From positions 1-64,000 of the forward strand of contig JAUZTG010000023.1 in assembly GCA_030734395.1 (NCBI GenBank): DNA of 64,000 bases, read 5' to 3'. The DNA is from Sarocladium kiliense (taxonomy: Eukaryota > Ascomycota > Sordariomycetes > Hypocreales > Sarocladiaceae). Shown piece by piece: positions 54,770 through 64,000 of this stretch. Every line of letters starts with the position of its first letter. The stretch's first letter is position 1. Under the pieces are notes generated by a model. It was given only the letters and a program-made list of their open reading frames with translations, was not told where the DNA came from and searched no databases. The translations under genes and the position numbers were made by a program.

Positions 54770-55930
54770 ATGTCCGAGACCTCCTCCGCGACCATCGCCA
54801 TGATGCAAACGCAGCCTGATCAGCAGCAACTGCATACGATACAGCTCCAACAGGATTCTTCGGCCGCCAGCAGTGTTCACGAGCTGCCACCACCCCCCGT
54901 CCCATCTACGGATCCCCAGCTCCTCACTGGTAGCAAAGATGCAATTTCGACCGCCGAGTCCGATTCCGACAAGAACAATCTCTTCAAACTTCCCGCGTTG
55001 GATGCTGTGAAGCTGCTCAGTGCAAACATCGAGGTTCTTGTGCGCATGACAGGCGATGTCCCTCCCACGCCACCTCTTAAGACGGTCACCGATCCCCAGA
55101 TGAGCGGCATGCAGGCAGAGAAGGACAGCATTGCTCGCACGCATTCGGAGCAGAACCTTGCTCGCATGAGACAAGTTGCAGAAGATGAGAAGCGCAAAGT
55201 GGACGCCCGGCCCGAGTCGCCCGCTGGCCCTGCCGATGGGTCTCGCCAGAAGGATCTGACCAAGCTTCAAGCGTACAAGAGCGCCATGAAGACCCAGCTT
55301 TCTGCCCAGCAGATTAGCAAGAGTGACTTCATGGTGTCACCAGAGCTCGACGGTGTCCTGCTCAAAAAGGGCCTGACGTCGCCAATGTCCCCGCTGTCGA
55401 GTAGACCAGAACCGTACGTTGTCATTGGTGCCGACTCACAGCCACTTAACCTCCAGCACGGTGCGATCACGCGCAAGTTCTACAGCAAGAACGAACCCCC
55501 AATTACCATAACAGCATACCTTCTCCGGCTCCATCAGTTCTGCCCGATGAGCACCGCCGTATATCTCGCAACATCCCTTTACATCCACCGATTAGCCATG
55601 GTGGAGCGCGCAATCCCCGTGACTCGACGAAATGCCCATCGACTCGTCCTGGCTGGCCTTCGAGTTGCAATGAAAGCACTTGAGGACCTGTCGTATTCCC
55701 ACAGTAAAATCGCCAAGGTTGGAGGTGTTAGTGAGTTGGAGCTGGCCAGGCTAGAAGTCAGCTTCTGCTTTTTAACTGGCTTCGAATTGGTCGTTGGGGA
55801 AGAAAAGCTAAGAGCGCATTGGGACTCGTTGCGGAACGGCAAGGCCCAACAAATATTAAGTGGTATGGAGGTTCCGACATTACGTCTAACGAGGAAACCG
55901 GGGAAAGTTAACCCAGCGCCAGACGGGTGA
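54770..55930 (+). CDS. PHO85-family cyclin (Pho80/Pcl6-7 type)
   Basis: A single-exon gene of 386 residues. The N-terminal 230 residues are low complexity (Gln-, Pro- and Ser-rich) with a short LPALDAVKLLSANIE helix. The cyclin box spans about 240-365: ITITAYLLRLHQFCP, YLATSLYIHRLA and FCFLTGFELVVGEE are the hallmark segments of PHO80-like cyclins. Such cyclins bind the Pho85 kinase and control phosphate, glycogen or cell-cycle targets. Which branch it belongs to is not clear. No introns. Confidence 0.9.
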   Translation: MSETSSATIAMMQTQPDQQQLHTIQLQQDSSAASSVHELPPPPVPSTDPQLLTGSKDAISTAESDSDKNNLFKLPALDAVKLLSANIEVLVRMTGDVPPTPPLKTVTDPQMSGMQAEKDSIARTHSEQNLARMRQVAEDEKRKVDARPESPAGPADGSRQKDLTKLQAYKSAMKTQLSAQQISKSDFMVSPELDGVLLKKGLTSPMSPLSSRPEPYVVIGADSQPLNLQHGAITRKFYSKNEPPITITAYLLRLHQFCPMSTAVYLATSLYIHRLAMVERAIPVTRRNAHRLVLAGLRVAMKALEDLSYSHSKIAKVGGVSELELARLEVSFCFLTGFELVVGEEKLRAHWDSLRNGKAQQILSGMEVPTLRLTRKPGKVNPAPDG

Positions 55931-57947
55931 CGCATCGAGTTTGGAACGACGGTCGGAAGAACCTTTGATAAATGGACCACCATGCTTCCATATACAGTGG
56001 TTTCACTGTTTTGTTACGCAGCGATGGTCAGCAACTCGGCTTTCCTCGATTCCGCCACCACACGCATATAGGCGACATATACATACCTGTGGACACGGAA
56101 CTCGGATGGATGCTTTTGATCGATCTCAACCCAAACAGACTACGGGTTGTAAACTCCATTACCCATTTCTTGCTTCAGTTTCATCATATTTGGACAGGGC
56201 GGCACAAGTGAGCATTTCGTCGAGGGACACAGGGCGCAATCTAATCCACCAATTTAATGTCAATCTCATGTACACTATTTATGAGCATTTGTGGCAGGAG
56301 TTTCGGTTAGGCACTCGGGGGAGGCTTTGCATGTTTGAATAGGGATATTGCAAGCACAGAATCTTCATTCTCAAATATTTACTGCATTCTATTGGTTCTC
56401 GGTCGACTCGCAGCTACGAGTAACGAGGGATAATGCTGTACGATGTCTATTCGGTTTGAAGCTATACTGATCATCTGGTGGAACGGTGTGAACGTCCAAT
56501 CGAAAGCACGCGCAGCATATCACAGGACCATTCTCGTTTACTATGCTTGTCTCAGCCAGAAGCAAGGCCTAAGCGAGACATGCAGCCGTTGCAGATTGCC
56601 TCCGGTCGTCCAGTCGCAGCCAATACTATAACAGCATTATCAGGGTCTGAACCAGCACGGGTGGAGTATTGCACCAAGACATGCATATTTTCTCTCTCTC
56701 GAAGTCACGATGCCCACCATTGTCTCGGTAGGAACGGGCCATCCCACTCCAACCATCTCTACAGTAAAATGCGCCCATCAGCGACGATGACTCTGGCACC
56801 AAGTAGGGTACCCATCGTCGGCGCGGTGGGACAGCTGAGACAAATGCGTCCGGTCGTCTGCGCAACCATAGCAGCATAGGTCATGTGGTGGCGCTCAGCA
56901 TCTGAACCCGCCCATGGAGGGGTTGCATTATGGGTTGGGGTTTGAACGGCTTGCATCTGAAGGGGTGTTGAGGGGGTACATCAAAGGTTGGGGCACAGTT
57001 TCCTGCTTGTGGGCAGTGTCAGTGATCTGTGCACGGTAACAAGCCGCTCTGATTCCGTCTGCGTTGTCTCTCCCGAAACTTCAGACTCTGTCGCGTGGTA
57101 GATACAGTCTCGTCAGAGCTTGTAAAGCAAGGATTCAATATTATGAGGTCATCTTAAATACACGGACAGATAATAGAGTAGAACCCTAAGTAACAAGGAG
57201 TGTTCGAAAGGGACGAAGGCATCACGCAATCCACGCATTTTGTCCTGAAGACGCAAACAGTGACGCAAGTTACCCAGTTTGTGAACGATTTGCCGATCCG
57301 CAACGCACACCCCTAGAATCTACACCCACAACCTTCGCTGTTCCACAAACAACTTTATCCAGTTCATCGGCGGCCTACACATCGCCCAAGGCAGCAGCTC
57401 AGGTCAACCCCGTCACGGTACTATCGATAAGGTGAGGGGCACGTGGTGGGGTTTGGAGAGACACGATGCGAGAAAGGATGGATGGGTGGGTAACCTGCGC
57501 TCCAAAGGTGTATAATGCTTGGCAGCAGTGAGCCACTCTATTGTATGTGGATGACAAGGGCCTCCGGTGAGTCAAAGTCAGGGTGCCGATCTGCGGGTGC
57601 GTAGATCGAGAGAAACCCCAGTGAACGACACTTTCTTGGGAGTGAACGACTTGCCCACATCGATGCAGAGTTCGCAGTAGAAACAACAAACGAGATGGCG
57701 ACAGTTGAGTCTATTACTTGGCTCTATCTAAAGTTTGGTCTAACTAATCGGAGGTGACAAAAAGCGCCGAGTACATCTCTCGGCATATGATGCGGTTGCT
57801 TGATTGCCCGTTGCTGTCTCGTTGGTGATCAGTTCGTCGTGGCTGGTCATGTCAGGGCAAGCAGTTTGGAGGAGATCCAAGGCATATCTGAACGCATTGT
57901 ACATTTTGGGGTATCCTAGGTTCTGTAGATCCACTAGCTTTCCTCAT
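55931..57947. other. Long intergenic region
   Basis: Two kilobases with no convincing gene between the tails of the cyclin and the low-complexity protein gene. No tRNA or repeat was recognised. Confidence 0.45.
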
Positions 57948-58970
57948 TTATTCCCAACGGTAGAGCCCATCATCGTAAAGCACAGGGTGACGACGCGTGC
58001 CAGGGCCGACTGTGGCCCGGCGGCGTGGCATCAACCGTTCCCTGAGGCGACGGTCCATGGCCTCCTGCTCGGCCTTTTCCTCCAGCCGGCGGGCGCGCTC
58101 TTCGCGGCGCTGATCCCGGTTCAGATCAATGCGGGCAAATGGATCCGTCACCTCTGTTTGATCAAAAGCAGCTGAAGGGCGAGTGTAGGATGTTGTTGAA
58201 CGCTTTAATGGACGAGACACGGGAATAGTTGGCCGGCTGTTGATCTCGGCATTTTGGCGAGCAATCTCAGCGCGCTGTCTCTCTAGTTTCTCCTGCTCTC
58301 GTAATGATGATGTGGTGGTGGTTGTGAATGCTGAGCTGGTCTTGTCGGCGGAGCCAGTGCGCGAGTGTGTTTTGCTGGATCGTTCAGGGGAAGGTTCGAC
58401 AATCTGAACCCGTGGACGGGGCCGTTCATCAACAATGATTGGGCGGCGCCTTGTCGAGTCACGTACACGTGGTGAAGCCTCAACGTGTGGAACAGCGTGG
58501 CCAAAGTTAGGAGAGGATGGCGCCGAGTGTGGGAAGTTGAAGGTCTGCGGTGGTGTTCGTGGGGTTGGGGGCCCGTCGACAATCACAACCCGCTCAGCAC
58601 CACGAAGCGCACTGTCGCGCTGCGATGCTCGGTATGAGCGAGGGTTCACATCGAGGTATTGGTTATCGGAAACGTAGTAACGCCCTGATCTCCGACGGCC
58701 TGTGCTCGATGAGCTGTGGTAGGAGCGGTCCGAGTCATCACCGGAGCGGTAGACTGGTGAAGAAATGACCGGAGTGTATGAAGGCGTCGGTGGGAGGTAG
58801 GTATCGGCATAGGCGTAAGTGGGCTGAGTGCCAGTGGTTCGGGACCGTGAGGAGGATGCGGACTCAACGCAGGGGAGACCAAGTCTAGCCTCGTTGCAGC
58901 GCTCGAAGCGGTACGACTTTTCCCTGTGGCCGTCCGGGTAGCGCTCAGTGTAGAGCCTTGTGGTGCACAT
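57948..58970 (-). CDS. Conserved low-complexity fungal protein
   Basis: A 340-residue frame starting at the ATG in CACCATGTG (58970). It opens MCTTRLYTERYPDGHRE, a start seen in a group of uncharacterised fungal proteins in which a short Cys-containing N-terminal motif precedes disordered sequence. The middle is Ser/Arg/Pro-rich. A charged coiled-coil lies near residues 230-260 (LREQEKLERQRAEIARQ) and a second Arg/Glu-rich helix at 290-320. The frame stays open for another 79 codons upstream without an ATG, so an upstream exon joined by splicing is possible. Function unknown. Confidence 0.7.
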   Translation of the reverse strand: MCTTRLYTERYPDGHREKSYRFERCNEARLGLPCVESASSSRSRTTGTQPTYAYADTYLPPTPSYTPVISSPVYRSGDDSDRSYHSSSSTGRRRSGRYYVSDNQYLDVNPRSYRASQRDSALRGAERVVIVDGPPTPRTPPQTFNFPHSAPSSPNFGHAVPHVEASPRVRDSTRRRPIIVDERPRPRVQIVEPSPERSSKTHSRTGSADKTSSAFTTTTTSSLREQEKLERQRAEIARQNAEINSRPTIPVSRPLKRSTTSYTRPSAAFDQTEVTDPFARIDLNRDQRREERARRLEEKAEQEAMDRRLRERLMPRRRATVGPGTRRHPVLYDDGLYRWE

Positions 58971-61900
58971 GGTGTCGGCAGGTTCGAGGCCGAGTGTATA
59001 GTATCGAGGGACTCTCAGGTCAGCAGCCACCCGTTGAGGTGGGTTTGGCTGGACGATTCGGGGCGGCAGCCGCGAAGGCCTCGCTTGAGACTGGTATGTG
59101 TCCGTCGGATTGCGATCAGAAGCAGGGCTCAAATCTCGGCGGCGATGACGGCGATTGGGGTTGTGATAGTTGTAGACGGCGTTATCGACGACAACGTAGG
59201 CGGACACGATTGAGACAGCAAGGGCAAGGGGCTCTCAATATCACAGACAAGGCTTGGCCAGACGAAACGTAGAGTCAAGACACTTGGATAGGGTCGATTG
59301 GGTGTACGGGGTGGCAGTATTGCTGGTAGTGCCGAAGAGGTCGAGGAGGGTTGCCGAGGAGCAAGGTGAAGTGGGAGCAGGAGAGTGTATATCTGTCGCT
59401 TGACGGAAGGAACTTTGGAGTACGGAAGAACCCAAAGGCAAGGTGGTCAAGAGGCGCAGTAAAGGTGGTAAGGTTGCTTGAGTAACTGGTATAAAGAGAG
59501 ATTGGAGGACAATGCTCAAGAGTGGGCGGAGGGAGGAGGTTATATCAGATGCCGGCACACCTCAATTTGTGCGTGTGGAAAGAAAGGCGCGCGAAAGTGC
59601 AGTCGCGGGTCGTAGCTGCCGTGGGTGTAAAGGAGGGAGCATGAACAGTAGACAGGGGTGTCCTCAGTGTCTCCACAGTGGGGCAGATGATGGCCGCTAC
59701 GCCTCATCCAGGATGGTGGACTTTGGGGGCTGGCTTCTTTTGGCCTAGCCATCGAGCTGTTAATACATACACGCCCTCCTTCCACTCAGAACAATGGAGG
59801 CCTTCGACTTGAGGTGTGATGGTATGTCTCACATATCACCAGCCATGTCAATGGCCTACATTCTTCGCCGAGGAGGTACACATTCGTTGATGGAGCAGGG
59901 GCTGCCACCCTCCCCAGTAGTAGTTCTACGAGCCATTGTGGTTGCTGCCGTGTAGCAGGCAGGCGGGCAAGGCCAGGTTGCCGCTAATGTCCAGTGGGAC
60001 ATTGCGAGGGACTTTGAACAGGAACGTGGTGGGCACAACGTCGGGTTCTCATCGATCTGTCGCGTTTTCGGCCTATACGACGCCTAGCAAGGCCACCAAG
60101 TTCAAGCGAGTTTCTGCCTAGGATCCTTCCCTGGATACCTAAGTTCTTACTTGGTAACAAACGTCTCAGAGGCCTTACGAGCACGGACCAAAGTTCTCTT
60201 TGCTTGAACTGCGGCAAGAACGATAGCGTACCGCGCCGGGAGTTGGCTCCTGGATCAAGGCGCCCTCTTTGCTTCCCCAAGGTGCGAGCTTCTCATTGTC
60301 TGTAAGTCATTTTCAGTTGCAGATGTTTGTGCCTCCGTCCAGCCAACTAGGTGTTTCCTGGAGTCTCTCTAGGGGGGGCGTGGAGTCAACAGACTAGCGC
60401 ACAGTGCGTTTAACGCCGTGTCGCGACGCCTCACAAGGCGGTGCAGCTGAGCCACCAGTGGCCTCCAACTAGGGTAGCCAGAGCACTGAACTTCCTCCAG
60501 ACACCAGACATACACTGAGAGGCCAAAATCCGTGGCGTCTACGAGTGACGCTGGCTTTATCGCGTGTTGCCGTAGGCCTCTCATTCGCTACAATGACGAC
60601 ATCGAAAAAGACAACGACGGGGACCACAGATTGTCGACCACAGTTTCTTGAATTGCCTTTCCGAATCCGGTGCCTGGTCGGTCTCTGTGAGCACCAGCTG
60701 GATGAAGATGGCGATCAACACAATCAGCGCTTCTATTTTTACAGCAGCTAACGACAGGCGACACTTCGCCTTCAACCCATCAGCAAATAGGAGTTCACAC
60801 CAGTGCATGTCCCTGATCATTCTGCAACACATGGCCCCAGTTCTGCCGACCGTTTCGTTTTCTACAGTATCTTGTCTTTTGGAGAACTTGGCCGGATCTG
60901 ACACAACCGCCACATAGCGCTTGTTGAAACTTCCGATGGCCTGGGCCTAGGCGACCCAGCGACGTGCTACAGGCACAGGGAGAAGCGCCACGCCGATGGT
61001 TGACTCACAACGGCGACCACTATTGTCGGGGGGGTTTGTAGCACCGTGACCCTCGGAAAGAACAGGACCATGTACCAGAATCCGATGATCGGCGAGCAAG
61101 TCAGTTGGGACTTTGGTGGCCGCTGCCTGCCTCCTGGGGAACTATACTACTTGCCGCAGTGCTGGGTGCATATCCACACCCACTAAATTCAAGCATCAGG
61201 GCCTTGTTTGATCACGGGGGCCTCGATGACCAGTGGCCACTTCCCATGTGTGTCATCCCTCGCGCTCGCTCCAGAGCTCACTCACTCGGCCTGGGTCATC
61301 ACCAGTCAGTGACCACTTTCTCAACCCGTCAATCCATCGGAACGGGGGGAGAGCGGGTTCAGCCGCTAAATATGGGGCTGCCTTGTCAACAGCGAACGAG
61401 AACATCCCCTTGGTGTGGATCACACAGTGTTGCCTCTTTCGCACTGTGTCATCCCGTGGCTGCTGGGCTATGCTGCCTAAGGTGGGCGGGTCTGGCACCT
61501 CGAAGCTCTGCCATCACCACCATCCACCAATATCCATCAGCTGCTTGGCCTGAATCTGCCCTCCGGCCTCCTCCCTGTCACCCCTCCGACCTTCATGTTT
61601 GCTGCTAAGCCTTGCGTTCCCACTACGTGTTTCCAAGAAGCCTGAATGAACCTAGTCGTGGCTCATGCATCCAGGTCTGGTGCGCACACTAGTCACCAAA
61701 TATGGGAGCCAGTGGTAGATTTGCTTACTGTCCAAGCGGGTCAACTTGGTCGCCGTCGTCCACATCATATTGCAGAAAGCGCAATCGCATCGCCGCATGT
61801 TCGCGCAGCATTCTGCACAGCATTGCATCACTGGCGCCATCGACGGAGATGTCCGAGTATCTGGCGCTCTGCGGGCGGCCTCCATATGCCAGGTACGCGA

Positions 61901-63420
61901 TGATGATATGCAGACTATGGTCTAGTTGTTGCACGTAGCATGACCTTGCACCAATTGTGGTCTTCCCGCGAAACGGACTTTTTTCTGGCCAACAATCTCA
62001 CCGGGTTGTCCAGGGTGTCCCAGCCTTGTCGCCGCCATCGCTCACTTGTGCTTCTGCGTCTCTGAGCTGCTTCAGGATTCCTCTCGACCTGCCACGCTTT
62101 GCCACTTCTGCTCTGCATTGTCAACGAGTCTCGCCACCTGAGGTCTACTCTCACTGTCGAGACTCGCGTCCCTTGGTCCAGAATGCCTTGCCATAGCCAG
62201 GGCACGGTGTCAAGGTGGTCTCTTCGACAGCTGACGCGCAATCACACAAAACACTGTGCCGCAAAGCACTGCATAACGCTGGGATTCTCTTAGCACTACT
62301 CCGTACCTCTGCCTTCAATTGAAGGATCTGCTGCTTCGCGTGTGTATTCATAATCCTTCTTACTCAGTGTGTTAGCTTCGCCAAGAATGTTGGTCAACCC
62401 CAGGGATCTGGTCCCGGGCAGAACCCATGGGGGAGGCTGTGTTACTGAAGTAGTGTGCGCCTACGATGCAATGCGCGCGCTTGTCGTCTTTTGCGGCAGA
62501 TGTGGTCCGTGCATGCTCTTGTCCGAGGCCTGTTCCCCCAGCCTCGGACTGACAAGCGCTCGCCTAAACCCTTCTTCAGGCTTACGCAAGTCGCGGTTGT
62601 GCGGCTCTGCTAAGATATCTTACAATTCGTTTGCGTGGCGAAAAGATGTGCATGTGAGCAGAAGCAGAACTCCGTATCCTAAAATACCTTGGGTGATCGA
62701 TCCTTGGGGCCATTCCCTCACGTGCCTGACATTCACACCCAAACGCAATCGACTCGCCGTTGTTTGGTCTAGCGCCTGTCACTCTCCGTTGGACGTTCGT
62801 GAAGACCTGGCTGGATCCAACAGCGCGTTTCAAGAGTCCAGGGGGACGGTAAAGGTTTCATCCATGTGACCATTTTAACTTGCAGAGATGGGGCCGAAAC
62901 TTCTGATTGATGTGGTCCAATCATCCGATGCATGGACAAGTATTACCTTGTGTGACCATACGGCCTATTCACATCAAAGCCGTCACACCGACCAACATGC
63001 ATAGAATACTCGCATGGTCAATAAATCTCGCTACAAATCTACAAGAGAAGCGAAAGACTGCCCAATGGCTACAGCGCAACTGGTTCTGAACGAACATTCC
63101 ACAATTGGTGGTCAACACCAGGTTTTAATGATCTTCATGATTACGAACTACATCTTGAAGGCAGATGGCTGCAGGGTATGCACTTCACACCATTCAAGAG
63201 GCAATTCGGCACGAACCCATCAAACCTGATTCTGAGTATGAAAAGGGGCTCATCAGCACTGATCACTCGGATAGTTGTGTTTCAAGTGGTCCACGGGGCA
63301 TGCAGGTTTGTCGTCCTCTTGATCTTCCCCATCACCTCGCGCAAGAGAGTGGGCCAGCCTGCGCACGCCAGTTGAATTGGAAGCTATGGCTTTCAATCAT
63401 GCCCACAAGGTTGCCAGTGT
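58971..63420. other. 4.4-kb region without a recognised gene
   Basis: Many short frames occur on both strands, none with family resemblance, and the reading does not suggest a spliced gene. There is no repeat or composition shift as in the left arm. It may contain regulatory or non-coding transcribed sequence. Confidence 0.45.
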
Positions 63421-64000
63421 TCAACAGATAGCATCAGGTAATCCTGACGGTTCGTTACTATGCAGCATTCGGAACAGCGGATCCCATACAGTGACCGCCC
63501 TTGTCGAGAATCGCCCATTGGCAAGTTCTGGACGTGGCAGAACCAGGATCTCGTTCACGGACGCTTCAAGTGCCTCGCCATTCAAAGACTCATCATCTAG
63601 AGCTTTGTGATACGCCCTGACAACAGTATTCACCGGAGTGAGACTGCGGATGAGGTCTGTTAGTGGCTCCCGATGTCGTATCCGAGTATCGCGTGAGTAA
63701 CTCACCATTCGGGCGACACCGCCGCGACCATCTCTGGGGGAATAATGTTCGTATGTACGATGCCCGGGAGAACGACATTGATGCGAATGTTTTCCTTCTG
63801 TATCTCTTGTTAGTTGATTTTGACGAACTTGCGCTCCAGACTTACGATCTTAAGCACTCTGGATACAGCGCGCACAAAATTGACGACCTGCGAGATGTCA
63901 GATTCGGCCTCAACTGCGACAATGAATGGCAGAAGGGCACATACCGCTGCTTTTGCTCCATCGTATTCAGGATAAGACTCATGCGGGACAACAGCTGCTA
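63421..64000 (-). CDS. Short-chain dehydrogenase/reductase, 3' part only
   Basis: The C-terminal half of a classical SDR that runs off the window edge. Exons read as 64000-63945, 63887-63846, 63797-63706 and 63643-63421, with introns of 57, 48 and 62 nt (GTATGT, GTAAGT and GTGAGT donors). The active-site Tyr and Lys lie in EYDGAKAAV (Y-x3-K). NIRINVVLPGIVHTN marks the cofactor-side loop, and LTPVNTVVRAYHKALDDESLNG matches the 15-hydroxyprostaglandin-dehydrogenase-like fungal group. The Rossmann Gly-rich motif is beyond the window. Substrate unknown. Confidence 0.85.

Noticed and set aside
61105..61608. A 167-codon plus-strand frame.
   Set aside because: Low-information composition overlapped by equally long frames on both strands; no recognisable domain.
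1..64000. tRNA, rRNA or CRISPR features.
   Set aside because: No cloverleaf with GTTCRANNC-type arms and internal promoter boxes, no rRNA-like sequence and no spaced repeat array was seen on reading.

Overview
The window looks like chromosomal DNA of a filamentous ascomycete (Pezizomycotina), most likely a sordariomycete. Genes carry short introns (about 47-103 nt) with GTRNGT donors and CTRAC-type branch points. Families present include Zn2Cys6, Clr5, SIT siderophore transporter, PHO85-type cyclin and AKR1 palmitoyltransferase. Several repeats show G:C-to-A:T decay typical of RIP. A streptogrisin-like S1 protease and a GH114 enzyme fit Hypocreales, but the species cannot be named from this alone.

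Layout. 1-16.1 kb is an accessory, repeat-rich block. It holds an AT-rich tract with a TATCTCTT repeat, a Zn2Cys6 regulator that loses its 3' end in AT-rich DNA, and a complete Ty3/gypsy chromovirus (3630-11391) with identical 207-bp LTRs and a TAGGT target duplication. It also holds a RIP-killed Fot1/pogo transposon (11784-13645), an aldo-keto reductase, and two tandem solo LTRs sharing a GAGAA duplication. The chromovirus carries a five-exon gene on the strand opposite gag-pol (4161-6079). It encodes an open 564-residue protein with a zinc-cluster-like six-cysteine motif and is the most unusual feature of the window.

16.1-35.7 kb is a metabolic and secretory region: a Clr5 protein, a GH114 glycosidase, a secreted S1 protease, a pyridoxamine-phosphate-oxidase-like protein, a siderophore transporter with two ATCWGATAA sites upstream, a CHRD protein, a small six-cysteine secreted protein, a secreted M28 aminopeptidase and a half-size ABCG transporter. 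36-64 kb is mostly conserved core: AKR1 and SRP receptor beta (divergent pair), a single-pass membrane protein, a second M28 aminopeptidase with PA domain, cystathionine beta-synthase, a bicovalent-FAD oxidase, a HAD hydrolase, a mitochondrial-looking ThDP enzyme, a PHO85-family cyclin, a conserved low-complexity protein and the 3' part of a short-chain dehydrogenase cut by the window edge.

Several neighbours act outside the cell or at its surface (proteases, glycosidase, siderophore uptake, ABC export), but no biosynthetic core enzyme (PKS, NRPS, terpene synthase) is present, so this is not a secondary-metabolite cluster. No tRNA, rRNA or CRISPR was recognised. Exon boundaries were read by eye from splice signals and reading-frame continuity.
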